Source: Eumeta japonica (Eukaryota > Arthropoda > Insecta > Lepidoptera > Psychidae). Taken from it: a DNA stretch of 64,000 bases. The translations under genes and the position numbers were made by a program. The DNA is taken from positions 124,001-188,000 of the forward strand of contig BGZK01001188.1 of the NCBI GenBank assembly GCA_005406025.1. The letters run 5' to 3'. The stretch's first letter is position 1, and each line of letters starts with the position of its first letter. A model generated the notes under the pieces. The model was not told the origin of the DNA and ran no database searches. It worked only from the letters and a program-made list of their open reading frames with translations. Shown here one piece after another: positions 40,871-53,451 of this stretch.

Positions 40871-42439
40871 ATTTAAAAGCGTTCTATAAACATCGTGGGT
40901 GTAATCACAAAGATAGTGAGTGATTCATAAATTTGCAGTTGCTTATTATTTATAATATGAATAAATGGTCACGCTTGGCTAAAGTCCTTTTCTACTGAAA
41001 AAAACTATTGTAAAACTATTCATGACGTTAGCAAACAGTAACGTCTGTTTATAACTGTAAATAATGTGCATGCGCATCATATGCGTATGACAATAATTAT
41101 ACTTAAAAATAATTATACGACATAAATGCGTCTTATATCGGTTAGAACACAACAAACAACTTACAGACACTATGCGTGCGGAAAATTAGCTCTAACGCTG
41201 TATTATTATTGAGAACACAATCTACTGCGGGTGAAATTATACGACATATTATATGTGCTGTTTATGTATGATCAATTTTGTGATGTTCAAATTTTGCTGA
41301 AAGTGCGTGTACATTTCGTGACATTTCAATCTGATCATTTTTGCCAAACGCGCACAAGTAGTTAAAAAATAACTATGGTTCTAGACTTTTTCACGGACAC
41401 GCCAATGACTACAATTTTTTCTGGAAGACACCTACTGTAGTTATTAATGTTATATGGTATGGTTAAGTATGTAATTATTATTAAAAGAAAATATTGCGTG
41501 TCTTGACGCAAATATTTTGTCTTTGACATCTACTAGGCACGTGTATCAGCATCAATCTAAAAGCTTAAAAAGTATGTATTTTCGGCAATGACATATATTC
41601 GGCGATATTTTTTACTCGCATTAATTTTTCCGCTTCTTCGCCCGAGTGCTCGTTACGCCTAGGAAAATATTTATTATCCCGGTCTTCATATGTCGCATTT
41701 CGAATTCCGTGGAAAGAAAAAATAGAAATGGACGGCAATATTAATTTTCCAGCGAGATATATCGTAAAAGCCATTCTCGGAAAATTATTAGGATTAAAAT
41801 TCCTACGGTTGCCTATTTATTATTGAAACCGGCGAACAGCGGGTTGAGCAATATATATTTAGAAGTTGGAGGAGTAGCCGCCTGTTGCACGCTCATTTCA
41901 TTTGTAAAAAGGATCTTAGGTCCGCTCGCGCAGTGTGCTGACAATTGAATTGCAGTCCATTATCTTTTCATTCTTTCGCCCTTCCTTTCCGTTTTCGTTT
42001 CTTAGAGTTTTTTCCATTCCCCTCGCTCATTGTTCATTTTCATAGGACAAAAACATCTGCTGATCTCTTAAAAAATCCGAGTTGGCGACAGAAAATGCAG
42101 TGATAATCCATTTGTGGAGCTACATCGAGATGTATATGTATGCTTTCTGTCTCATATAAATAAGGTTTGCAGTCTCATGTTTTTTATTGACCATAATATT
42201 CTGCCAAGTTATGTCATGGTTTTGCTATTCCAAGGTAAATGTTCTTCAGATAGTAGGGCTTACGCAGCAAATACTGCGCCGAATTGTATTAAGGACTGCT
42301 GCCACTGATGCAACGATAACGTTCAAGATGCTCTAAGGCTTAATATATTTTCCTAGGTAAGGAGTAAGTGATTAAATTTGACTCTTAAGTGAAAAAGTCA
42401 TTAGTCATTGGTCAGAATCGAACACGCTAGCATTGTTCT
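40871..42439. other. no gene recognised
   Basis: AT-rich. Contains an AG|GTAAG site after a T/C-rich run (tattttcctag|gtaagg, boundary after 42357). Confidence 0.4.
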
Positions 42440-43025
42440 GCTTCGAAATCAATCTCAAATTAAAATGTCGCGCTCTATAGGTGAAACATACAGACTGGAA
42501 CGATGTCGAAGAAGGTCACCATCTTTTTTCAGATGTTTCGACTTCATTTTGCTTTACTAGGCAACTGCTTGAAAGGAAATACCCACTGACTAGACTGTCT
42601 GTTGGTTTTGGGGATCGTAACAATAAATACAGCTTTTGTCACTCGTGGCCATGTCGGACACAGCATTGAAGTCACTACCGGAAATCTTTGCATCATTTCA
42701 CAGCACCAATTAATACAACGGAGTTTTTGAGCGTCAGTCAAATTATGAGGTATCCACCGAGTACAAAACTTCCTGACCGCTAAATGCTTATGAAGGATTT
42801 TGTGTACTTGACTCATACCGATGCCTAAGCTTGTCTGAATCTGCTGGTAGGTTTATTCTTTTGTCAGTCTCTATCATGAGCCACGCAGCACTGATGGTAT
42901 ATTCGGTCGTCGCCATAGAAGAATGCCCCTTACGCAGATCGTCAGTCAGATTAGTGCGACTATGTTTGAACTAGTTATACACAATGGCAAGAGATGGAGC
43001 TTCGTCATGGAAGGCCAACCGAAAT
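42440..43025 (-). pseudogene. mariner transposase fragment (N-terminal half)
   Basis: On the minus strand, from about 43020 down: HDEAPSLAIVYN, TDDLRKGHSSMATTEYTISA, MIETDKR, then 42816-42544 with MSQVHKILHKHLAVRKFCTR, WIPHNLTDAQKLRCINWCCE, and SSQWVFPFKQLPSK. After 42543 only a faint KMVTFF remains. This is the order of a mariner transposase up to just past the first catalytic region. Stop codons and small deletions make it inactive. It differs from the element at 3541. Confidence 0.85.
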
Positions 43026-43503
43026 CTTGTATAACTTTCTTGATGAGTTAATTAGCAACGGAAGTCATAGAAAATTATTGCATAAATTTTTTTTCGTGTT
43101 AGTTTGATGTTGACGTTACATAAACAATTTTCTTTTTTCCACCTATTTGTAAAAATAAAGGACAAATGAATACAATATACATAATAAGATTGGGAAAAAT
43201 TTCCATTTTTTTTATTTCAATATATTTTATGATTTTACAGTTCCCAACTGGCCAGTTCAAAAAAATTATATGTGTGATAGGTCACATATATAGACGACTC
43301 AGCCCCGTACAAATAACTTAGAGTAAGTTCTCAGTACCCAAACGCTTATAAATATTCATTACGGATTAGGTTCGAATTTATTGCTCATTAATTTTACAAT
43401 CACCTATAGCAAATTTAACAGTTTAATCTAATAGAATACAGACTTGAATTATATAATGCTTTTCTTCGACATAAGACCTGCTAGTACATACATATTGACT
43501 TAC
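43026..43503. other. no feature recognised
   Basis: AT-rich; may hold the decayed 5' end of the mariner just before it. Confidence 0.35.
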
Positions 43504-43551
43504 GAGCGCGGTGAGCGGCGGCGTTTCTGCAGGTTCCACGTAGTTGACCCT
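43504..43551 (-). CDS. candidate 48-nt microexon of an unidentified gene
   Basis: On the minus strand a GC-rich 48-nt block is bounded by an acceptor (attgtgtttag) and a consensus donor (gtaagt), with phase 0 at both ends. It reads RVNYVEPAETPPLTAL with no stop; the surrounding sequence is AT-rich with stops in all frames. Composition and boundaries are exon-like, but no neighbouring exon was found and the peptide is not recognised. Confidence 0.3.
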
Positions 43552-45779
43552 CTAAACACAATAATGTCATATTAATTTCTCTTCTAGATACTAGACGAGA
43601 AACCATATGAACACACTATAAAAAATCGTAACCATTTATTCCCAATATAAGACGAATAATTTTGTAAACCAGAGCTTGGAATAAATTATGTAATCTGATT
43701 TATTGTAAATACTAATGCTTTATTATCTTAACTTTGACGTAGTTAATTTCCCTAATTCCTTTCATAATTTGCAGATCACTGAAACTTTGCTCCCGTTTTG
43801 CTTTGTTGTGTCGGATCTAGTTTTATAAGACCTAGAAAACTTTTAAATGAAACTAATAATTGTTCATCTGTTCAATCGATTCTATACTTTATGATACATA
43901 CTGGTATTGTTTCTAAAACACTCGTTCGGCTATGAGACGGCGCTATATTTATTCAGCATGACATGTGACTTGTGTGGCTATTTTATTAGTCTATAAAAAC
44001 CAACGATTAACAATTTATGAGTTTGATATCAGAATAGAGAAAAAAACCTTTTTCCTTTATCCTGCAATTACTAGTATATAGACATTGTGCATAAAGTCAC
44101 TGTATCGCTGATTTGTCTGTGATGCCAACCCGGGAGCAAACCTTACCCCTATGAAAGGGCGCCCGTAAATAACCGCATCTTTGACACTAATCAATTGTTG
44201 TAAAAACACAATGCACTAAATTACAGAGGTTTTTTGCACTGAATTTTTCACTTCGAAGTTCTTTGTTGTTACCCATTCATTATAGGTAAGAAGACGAGTT
44301 CATATAGACGATTTTTTCAAATCTGCAGACGCCACGCAAATTTATATTGTTTTTCTTGGCGTAAATTTACGTAGTATGGACATTTTGTTGTATGATTTCC
44401 AGTGGTAGCTGTACCGACATCAAAAAAAAAAAAAATGTGCACAGTGTGCAGTTCAAACTCGATAGAGGTGAAACGTTCAGCAAATTAAACTGCGAAAAAA
44501 TGACAGGAATGCAATAACAGGGGGGATCATTATATAATTAATTTATTATAATATTGGTACTAAATCGAAAAGTTATTTTTTGTTTTATTATTTAGGCCCA
44601 TGTTTACGTTTTTAATAAATGACAATACGCAGACGCATAGCTTGTATGAGTCTGCGTATATCTCTTTCTCTCGCACTTTCTTTCATCTCATATTCTGTCT
44701 CATTTTCTTGCAGGCTAAATCCTATAGATGTATAAATTTGTCGTTTTCGTGTCGTTTTTTCATTTCGTCGAATTTCAAATCATAACAATACAAAGAAAAT
44801 TTTCATATCATACAATTCAAATAGAATAATAACTGTGGGTTCACTTCAATGTCCTTAATTACTTATTCAAAACGTTATAAATCCGGACAGTTTGAAGGAA
44901 TTAGTTTTAAAATGGTTAGAATTTTAAGTGTAATAAATATATTAAATTATTAGAATTATTAAATTATTCACACCCCCATGTGAATATTGTGTATGAAATA
45001 AAATGCTTATTAAAAATAAATTTTACAAAAGTTACTCATAATTGATAACTAATGCATACAAATACGTCAGTCGGGCTATCTTAATAATTCACGCTCTAAA
45101 TATCTCATGACAGATTGAACAGTATGGGCTACAAGTAAAGGAAATTTCTGAAATAAGAGGAGTTCCGACATTTCAACGTCAATATATTAAGTCAAATCAA
45201 CGATGTTTGTTTGCTCAAAAAAACCAATATACACGTAGATATTCGAAAAACATTTCCGTTTCAATTGACTCCCCTCAATTCGGTGGTGCCAAAACGAAGT
45301 CGTGAAGGTTTATTTCTGAAAAGGTGAGCGTTCTAGAAATTACCCTCAATTGAGTAAAATCATTTGAAAGGAGACCTATAAGTGAATTAGATCCCGGCAT
45401 ATTATTGAACCGTCCACATGGCTGGCCGGCTGTGTACGAATTCATTCGTCGCAGAAACTCGCCAAAAGGATTTGAGGAGTTTTTGAAAGCGGCATACCTT
45501 TGCTAACAAAGTTTTGTATTTACCTTTTATCATTTATTTGGATTTTATGAAGATACTTGATTTATTGTTTGAGGATCTTTGAGGAGGAGAGACATAGAAT
45601 AAAAGTACTGCCCACATAAATTGTATTTATAATGAAGCTGACACCATAGGAGAGTCGAAATTGATTTGTATTTTTTCATTAGAGAATTTTTTGCTTTTAC
45701 AATAATCTAAATACTTTGTTTTTCATTGTACCACATTTATTTCCCTTAATAAGATAATTTTATGTAACGGGGTGTCGTC
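43552..45779. other. no gene recognised
   Basis: AT-rich. Contains a pyrimidine-rich AG|GTAAG site (cccattcattatag|gtaaga, boundary after 44285). 44140-44170 is a short GC-rich patch. Confidence 0.4.
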
Positions 45780-47110
45780 CATACAAGCTAATAAGCTGAG
45801 AATACCTTGTAGTTCCATACATACATGCCCCTAAATGAAAAATAAATATAACACGTAATAAATTATTTTTATTACGATTATCAAATAATTAATATGAAAT
45901 TATTTTTTTCATTTTATCACGCATCTATTAGTGGCGTAAATTATTATTAAAACACGACAATTGAAACGATTCACCGCATACGGTTCACGCAGGCTGCGCT
46001 AGCGTCGCCAGCGACCGAAAGCACAACTAGTCAATGCTTGCCTGCCATATAAAAATCGTCAAGTTGTCAGGGTAAAAGTGTGTCTGCATACATGATGATT
46101 TGTAGGTGTAATTAAGACTTTAGTAGCAGTGCTTTTTTCCTTTGCGTTGTTATTCCGTTCCGTTGTTTCGTAGTTACAATGAGTTTTCTCACCATTTTAT
46201 TATAGTTGTTTTTTTTTTAGGACAAGCGATTGACTACCATTAAGTAATAATTTAGTAAATTTACTTTAAAAAAAATTAAAATGTACCTGTGCTGGCGAAG
46301 TGTTTTTAAATAAGTAAATTAAAATCTTCCGCTTTATAGACTTAATCTTTTGAGGAAATAATTACATTGATCGCAAACGGAAGGGAATTAGATTTTTTTT
46401 TCTAAATACTTTTTCAACAACATTTTCTTAGACAGACATTCCGAATAAAATATTAGAGAAAAAGACTAATGATATTGTTTACTGTATCCTGAATATTAGA
46501 GGGTTTGCTACTTTCGTGGAACTATACAAAACTAAATTTGATATCATTTAATATTACTTTGAAATTCAATTGCGAGCAACTTAAAAGAAAAAGCGGTATT
46601 AATAATAACATCTTTCGACACATACGCAGCACTATCTTATCCCAAACTAAGCAACGAGACTTGTATATTGTGGGCATCAGATAGTTGATTCAATACATAT
46701 CTACTTTTTTTTTATAAATATGCACACAGAATACGTGGAAATACCCAGACTAAATAAAAATATTGATTTTTGATTAAATAAATAAATGTTTGTCTTGTGT
46801 GGGAATCGAATCCACGCCCTCAGTGCAGCAAGTAGGGTCACTACCAATTTGCAAATTGGGCAGACAGGAGTTGATAATATTCAATAGTGTTACAAGAGCA
46901 TGTTTTGGGAAATTATAGACAACGTTTTGGACGAATGTTGTAGTCGCTACAAAAATTTAAAGCACTTGAAGTTTTCAAACCTACTTGCTTGTGAAAACTT
47001 TTCAACTTACTGTATTAATTGTCCAGAATAATATGTCGTATAGGGTACTGTCGAGTAGGGTAAGTAGCTATCGTTGGTGGACCACCAACCGAAACAATGG
47101 CAAAACTGGG
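45780..47110 (+). repeat. unclassified interspersed repeat, copy B
   Basis: Second copy of the repeat at 17310-18360, same orientation, clearly diverged. The peptide remnant EKKTNDIVYC and FVELYKTKFD (about 46455-46545) parallels copy A's QKNTSDIIYC and FVEQYRIKFD, with frameshifts around it. The copy is interrupted by a SINE at about 46615-46870. Confidence 0.65.
46612..46870 (-). mobile_element. tRNA-derived SINE inserted in repeat copy B
   Basis: Read on the minus strand, the head has 'ttggtagtgaccctacttgc' and 'gcgtggattcgattcccac', the latter a tRNA B-box (GATTCGATTCC). A tail follows with 'acaagacaaacatttattta' and an AT-rich body. This layout (tRNA head, promoter boxes, short body) is that of lepidopteran SINEs transcribed by RNA polymerase III. 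Comparison with copy A shows that the segment is an insertion. Confidence 0.75.
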
Positions 47111-48104
47111 AACTTTTCTATCTATGCTTACCCTTTCTGAAATATTACTGCATGCCCCTGGTTAACACAACTTCACGAATAAGGTCTCCTTATTAGATGA
47201 GATTAAAAAATAGATGTTCCATACCAGAATTGGAAAAAATTGAAAACCTATTAGATGAATGTTCACTTGTTATTTTTTAAACCCCTTTTTAAAATTATTC
47301 TTCTTTTGGCGTGTTAAGAAAATACGATAAGAATAAATTTTTACGATGCGCTCGCACCCCGCCGTCTACATCGACACCACAAGTTTAGTTTGTATACATG
47401 TTTCAAGTTTGCAAAAAAGGCTACTAACATAGTAAAAGTAAGGACATCTGCCACGTATGTTCATAGGCGCGTAAGAACGAACTTTTTATAAGATAGTTAT
47501 TCAAATAGTTCTGAATCTACAATACGTGTTTCATAACACTGCGATCAATATATGTGTGTGTGCGCGCGCGCGTGTGTGCGTGCGTGCGTGCCAGCGTGTG
47601 TGTTTTTAAATTATATGCGGTGATGAATGATATTTTTTGATAATTTATCGTTTTTTATTACAAACTTAGAGTAGTGGCACGTGGGATGAAAGTTTTAAAG
47701 TCATTATTGTTTTATTACACCAAAGAAGTATACCTCATTACGTGAGTACGTAGGTATATATACATAGTTTTTTTAATGATTGAAGAAAGTTGTATTTAGG
47801 ATAGTTGTAGTTGTTGTTCATTAAAAATATATAAACAATGACAATTCATATTTCGAAAAATGGATGCCTTTGTGAACTAATATACACATATATATTTTGT
47901 GATAGGGAACATGAGAATTTGAAATTAAATTAAAAATTCTATTTGTCACTAAAATGACTAATTTTGAATTACAATCATTATCTATTATATAGATTAATGT
48001 TATTTTAAAACACATGTCTTTTTTTTTGATAAATCTCATGTTAAATCACCCCACTGTTGAGGCACACTCTACCGTAAACTTTTTATTACATATTGAGTGA
48101 CTAG
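47111..48104. other. no gene; Z-DNA-type repeat inside
   Basis: AT-rich except for a perfectly alternating purine-pyrimidine run (TG/CG) at 47548-47590 and a weaker continuation to 47604. Confidence 0.6.
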
Positions 48105-48345
48105 GGCCTCGAGCGCTTCACGCTGCTCCAATGCGGATCGGAGACGGCTAACGGCGGTCGTCACCGCAGTGATAACGTCCGTGCCCGAAGGCTTACTGTG
48201 CTCTCCAACGCACGGAGCGTGTAGTGTGATTTGGCTCAATTTATAAACTCATTTGTCGGTTCGCCCGTAGTCAGAATCTAAGACAATCTTCCGGTTCACA
48301 GGCGACGCTCTTGACCGCTGACCCACCTCCGCTATCCTTTTTCTC
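48105..48345. repeat. probable interspersed repeat end
   Basis: 'cccgaaggcttactgtgctc' and 'tccaacgcacggagc', then 'aatctaagacaatcttccgg', resemble repeat text common in lepidopteran genomes (…cgaaggcttaacgtgctctccgaggcacgg…). No coding sequence. Confidence 0.4.
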
Positions 48346-48931
48346 GCCTCTGTCGTATCGTATTCCTCAATAAGTTAATGGAACAAAACCTGGAATGTCA
48401 CGTACGTGCCGTTCTCACGGACTGTAACGGCGACGCTGTCCTTTGGCCGCTCGCTCACAATGTAAGCTATTTTTCAAGCGCGCTCTCAGGGACGCCACTC
48501 CGTTTGTATCGCTCCCGCAGGAATGAGACGAGTGGAATGGCCGCCGCCTCGATTCGACATTCCTTCATATGGCAATACTCTGTTGAAATATGCTATTGTT
48601 TTTTTCTGATTATGTTTAATTTAAATGTGTGGAATTTATATTTTAAATACCATTTGTTACCAGTCCCGAATTAATCAAGACATGCACCTTAAAATTCGTT
48701 CCGATCCTGAACCTAACTGAGTCTTCGATTACATTCAGAATATCTGTTCCGATCACAATCCGTTCTTCATCCCATACCCGATTTCAATTGTAATCTTAGT
48801 TTTAATTGTATTCTCTTTGATTTTCAAACACCAATCGTTTGATTCCAAACTCGAAATAATTGTTTATGAATTAAACCCAAAAGTCGTTTAATTCGCCATT
48901 GGTTCATCTTTCCTTTTTATTTTCAATTAGC

Positions 48932-49085
48932 AGTCCGCCCGCGGCTTCGCCCCCGTGTTTTTTTTCATACAAACCTTGATAAATTATCTACCTCTAAACC
49001 TTCCCCATAAATCACTCTATCTGTTGATGAAAACCGTACAAAAGTCCGTTCAGTAGTTTTTGAGTTTATGGCGAACAGACAGACA
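48932..49085 (+). repeat. LINE 3' tail remnant
   Basis: 'cagtccgcccgcggcttcgc' begins, 'aaaaccttgat'-like text follows, and 'gtccgttcagtagtttttga' then 'acagacagacagac' closes it. This is the familiar degenerate non-LTR 3' end found throughout lepidopteran genomes. Related tails are at 53452 and 60574. Confidence 0.5.
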
Positions 49086-49423
49086 GACAAACGCGGCGGA
49101 GGACTTTATTCCATGATATGTAGTGATAACATCTTCAAACCCAATTTTCACTGCGGTAGGTACAACCACCATTTTTATAGAGATATCGAAATTCTATTAT
49201 GGAATAAAAATTTAAGAACATCACAAGTATATACGCATCTAGAAGAACTTGTTCAGGCAAAAAAGTTCTTTGTAAAAGTTACCACAGCTATATTATTCAA
49301 TTTTCAAAAGTTTTACAAAAACGATGCAACACTCTGTGATTGGTAATCTGAATACAACTTTTAAAAGACTGTAACTACAAACGTATCAGAATTTCTATTC
49401 AATGAATTCTATACAAAATTTTA

Positions 49424-50112
49424 TACAAAGGCCCACTCTCCCTCTATCACCCCACTCCCCTTCCAGCAGATATCCTATTCCTGTCCCAGAGGTCGGCAAT
49501 GCACTGGTGACTTCTTTGGGGTTGCACGACTCACACTGGACTAGGGCTGAAGGCCCATACCCCACAAATTGAAATAAAAATATTACGGGAGGGTGGGCAT
49601 CAGCAGTGGGGTGATTAAATCTTGATACAACATAATAAAAACCGTGTGTTTTGAATTAAAATTAATTTTTGAATAAGTAATAAACGATGATTGTGATTCA
49701 AAAGTAGTAATTTTAGTGATAACCAGAATTTTTTTATTAGTTAAATAAAGTTTTCAACTGGTATATGACAAAGTTCATATTGGACCAATAAATATTCACC
49801 TAATAAGTTTTTAATTTTTTCGAAGTCTTGTACGCAATTTCTATTTATTTAGTCTCATCTATAGAGGAGGCTTTAGCTGTGGAACGGTTATGTCAACCTC
49901 ATTATAACTATGATAAAAGGTTATCACCTCACTCCCCCTTCATCAACCCACTCTCCCTTCATCACTCCACTCCTCCTTCATCAGAAACCTTACTCTTACC
50001 CAAGAGGCCTGCAACGCATTGGTGACTCCTCTCTGGAGTTGTCATTATCAATGGGCGGCGGTGGCCAGCTACTCTTCGGTGGCTCACATGATCGTTTGTC
50101 CCTCGAAAAACA
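49424..50112 (+). repeat. two related SINE/MITE-like repeats
   Basis: 49424-49560 and 49905-50112 share 'ccccactccccctt/ccactcctccttcatcag', 'gaggtcggcaatgcactggtg' less its last base versus 'gaggcctgcaacgcattggtg', and 'gactcctctctggagttgtc'. The second continues 'atgggcggcggtggccagct' and 'catgatcgtttgtccc'. This matches a repeat motif known to me from moths and butterflies. The pieces are separated by AT-rich sequence. Confidence 0.5.
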
Positions 50113-50559
50113 ATGTGTCGTTCCAGAATTTTGTCCCTTAGAGGTTTATTTTAGAAAAGCACCGTTTTTAATTTGCAACCAGAAACAGTAATTCTAATGT
50201 GTACGGTTCTAACTTCGAAATAGATGGTTACTGATTTTCTTTCTTTCAGGGTACATTTTATATTCCGTTGAAATATGACGTCATTATTAGTTTATAACCG
50301 GAAATACATCCATCGGTTACACTTTTGCATTGATATATCCGAAAGTGTATGAGTTTATTTTATTATATTGAAACATATCTGTGTACAGGTTTTTAGTTAC
50401 GTATACAGAGATGGGAAGGGGGGAGATAATTAATAGCTAAAACATAAGTACAATAATACATTTATTGCTTTTGAGCACATTAGGAGTATTATTCTCTCTT
50501 CTATTTTATACATTTTTTCAATCACTCGAACCACTTTTTAAAATATAAAGAATGCTCAT

Positions 50560-51310
50560 CTGAGTTCACGTTTTTCACTTCCGGTTGAAGGCCATCAAAA
50601 TCTCCTCCGGCTTCGTAAATGTTAATTTTATCATGAAGTTTTCGATTTTTGAGAAAATGAAGAAATCGTGAGGTGCTATTTCCGGACCGTGAGTGGGATG
50701 GTTCACGGATGTCACGTTTTCAGAAAACAAAACCAAGTCTGTTTTTTGTGGTGGCCTCAGAAACATCGCGATGACCCGAGACGGTGCGATTTCTCGGTTA
50801 TTTGTATTAAATTTTCGCAAACGCTAAGCAAGCAAATGGTACTATTCATCATTAATTGTATTTTATTCTGCGAGTGGGGTCGTGTAATTGGACCCGTCCG
50901 GAAGAAAAAAACACATTTATTTTTTCACCCACGCCTCTCGCCCGTTCACGTTTCGTTGGGTCGCTGTCGCCTTTGGACACCTGTTATTTTCTCACCGGAT
51001 CGTAATAACAGATACATGTACCACTTACTGCCATAATACCATAAATAGAACCGGATCGTCCCTAATCTTATAGTTTATCAAAATTTTTTTGCACACGGAC
51101 ACGAGCCTGTTTGTATTCAAGAGGAACTCAGCCACATGCTTTATTTTTAACCCTTGTTATAATTTTTCCGTATTTGGCTCATTCCTATGCCTAAATGCCC
51201 GTAAATTTCTTCACAGATGATACACCGGTTTTCTTCAGTTAGCTGCCCGAGAGTAGCCACATTGTCATCGGTGATCGCTGTTGAGGGCGAACCTTTATCA
51301 ATTTCATCAT
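50560..51310 (-). pseudogene. mariner transposase remnants with missing core
   Basis: On the minus strand, 51310-51150 reads DEIDKGSPSTAITDDNVATL and ICEEIYGHLGIGMSQI, the linker and second HTH of a mariner transposase. 50820-50575 reads EIAPHDFFIFSKIENFMIK and EEILMAFNRK, the end containing the last catalytic Asp. The middle (50825-51150) is unrelated-looking sequence, so the catalytic core has been lost or replaced. Confidence 0.7.
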
Positions 51311-51787
51311 AGAAAGAAACGCAATCACAATTAAATTCAGAGTGTGTACTAAAGATTTACGATGCTTAGATGAAGTGCATTGCCCCTGAAAGCTTTGTGA
51401 ATGCAAATAGTGTGGTGGTTAAAGAAAATATTTGAGACTATTTCATTTAGATTGGATCATTGGTAGGTACTCAAGTTATCGTTAAGAATAACGTACCAGC
51501 GTCGTCTCACTTCGCTCGGTCTATAATTGGCTTTATTATTGACACTAATAGATTAAGGACTTCATTGGAGAATATCACAACTCTGAAAATTTAACTAGTT
51601 TTATATAGTATACAAAAAAAATGGCAGATTCTTATTCTAATTGAGAAATATCCGTAATTAACAAATCTGTTAAATTTCGTGTAAATTCGATAAAGTTTTG
51701 AGTTAGATAGAAACTCATAACGTTCTGTTAAAACATTTCAGTAATCTGTCATGCGTTTGAAAACTTTCTTCAATAAAGGCTCGCCAA
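51311..51787. other. no feature recognised
   Basis: AT-rich, apparently unique. Confidence 0.35.
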
Positions 51788-52290
51788 TTGAAAGCAAGTA
51801 AAGAGTTGCGAACTGCTAGGGGCGGCCGGCGCGGGCGACGGGCGCGGGCGGGGCGTCCGGCGCGTGTCGTGGGCCTCGGCGCGGCAGATTACCCGCAGGA
51901 ATTTCGGTGGCGCTCCTTATTCCAAATTCCCGAGCGTTCCCGCGCGGCCCTCAGCAGGGGGCAGCCCTACCGCCGCCCGGCGCCGCCGGCTAGTCCCCAC
52001 ACGCGCGCCCGTTCGGTCGGACGCGTTCGTCCCGTGACGTGTGCGCCGGCACCGGCCGATGGAGCTTACGAATCGTGTTTCGTTACCTCGTCGCGTATCA
52101 CGGCGTCTATAGTCCTAGGGAAATTCGAAACGATACCGAGGTTTTCCACGTCGGCGCCCATGCTCGAATAGAGTCCGAGGGTCGGCCGAAGACCATGCCT
52201 TGGAGCTGTCCGTGGGCGCGCGAGCGGCCGCCCATCAGCGTCAGCCGCCCGCTGCATCTTTTGCTGCAGGTACGGGTCGTACGTTAGCGG
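51788..52290. promoter_or_regulatory. GC-rich island, possible promoter / first exon
   Basis: About 480 bp of strongly GC- and CpG-rich sequence in an AT-rich region, the largest such island outside tai. Long open frames on both strands (127 codons on +) are expected at this composition and show no family signature. A short + frame from the ATG at 52196 (accatgcc context) runs to a donor-like ctgcag|gtacgg after 52269. It could be a promoter with an untranslated or short coding first exon, or a regulatory element. Confidence 0.3.
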
Positions 52291-53451
52291 CGTTAATTTT
52301 TAACTTACGTGCGCGCTGCAATAAAATTACAGAAATATTCTATTGTGAAGCAAAACTAACTTTTCCATTACAAAAACAATTCGGCTAAAGGTAGAAATTG
52401 AGGACTCATCGCAAAATAGATAGATACGAGAGGGCCTCTGTACTTTGAACATCTCGCGCTCCCAGAAGGCAATACTTGTTGCATTATTTATTGCACTCGG
52501 CCGAGTGTTGCGGTTTTGCAGTTACAGCTTAACGTAATAAATGCTTAAGTGACAATTCGGCCAGAGAAATGCTATTCTAAGTCCGACGTTACGGTTACTA
52601 TATTCGTTTTCAGCGTAACGTTCAATTAGAGATTTGTTATTTATTGAAAAAAAACTACCTATTACATATGACTGAAAAAAAGAAAAGCGAAATATTTGTT
52701 TTTATCTATCAAAGTATTTTTATATTATATACATATTATGTAAAGCACAAATATTTATTTCGGTCGCACTACGCGCAAGTTTACTCAAATTTAACAATTC
52801 ATCTACATAATTTCGAATCTTGTTATACATAAACTCTCGCACGTAAACGTTTAATAATAGCTCGCGCAGGAGTGCCTTCATTTTATAAGAAAGGAAAATC
52901 ATTGAACGCAATTTTCTATTTCGTTCTATGAATCCTCGTCCACAATCAAAGTGACGAGTAGACAGCCCCGCGTCCTCCAGCTACCAATCTACCTGCGCCT
53001 ACGACCGACACAAAAACACTTATTTTACGTTCGTGTTTTTGTTTAAGAGGCGCTGCGGGGCGGGATCACCATGTGTGTGATATTTGTTGTCGCGATCCTG
53101 ATCAATTTGTTTCGGTATTGTCAGTCTAAAAGATTTATTTGTAATTAAATAATAGAATTTCGTTTCACTAAAATCGCTTAGATCGGCCAATGCAATAGGT
53201 TTACATAAATATTAATATTGTGACTGAATTGTGTGAATCTTAATCGAGCAAAAGCGTTTAATTAATATTAATATTACTTTTGAAATAAAACGTCAGATGC
53301 GATTCAAGAGTAACTGAAATCTTTTTTATTGTTTATATATATTTAATTTAATTTATTGTACGTTTACGCAATTTCCGCACTTATATAAATAATATCAATT
53401 TTGAATTTATCGCTCTTTAATATGTTTATCAACAATCACTTTATTATTAAT
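52291..53451. other. no gene recognised
   Basis: AT-rich; 52925-53060 is slightly GC-richer without an open frame of interest. Confidence 0.35.

Noticed and set aside
46800..46830. Possible tRNA gene (B-box gattcgattcc on minus strand)
   Set aside because: No cloverleaf arms around it; it is the head of a SINE.
51788..52171. 127-codon + open frame
   Set aside because: Arg/Ala/Pro composition expected from the GC-rich island; no domain, no clear start context, and an antisense frame is also open.
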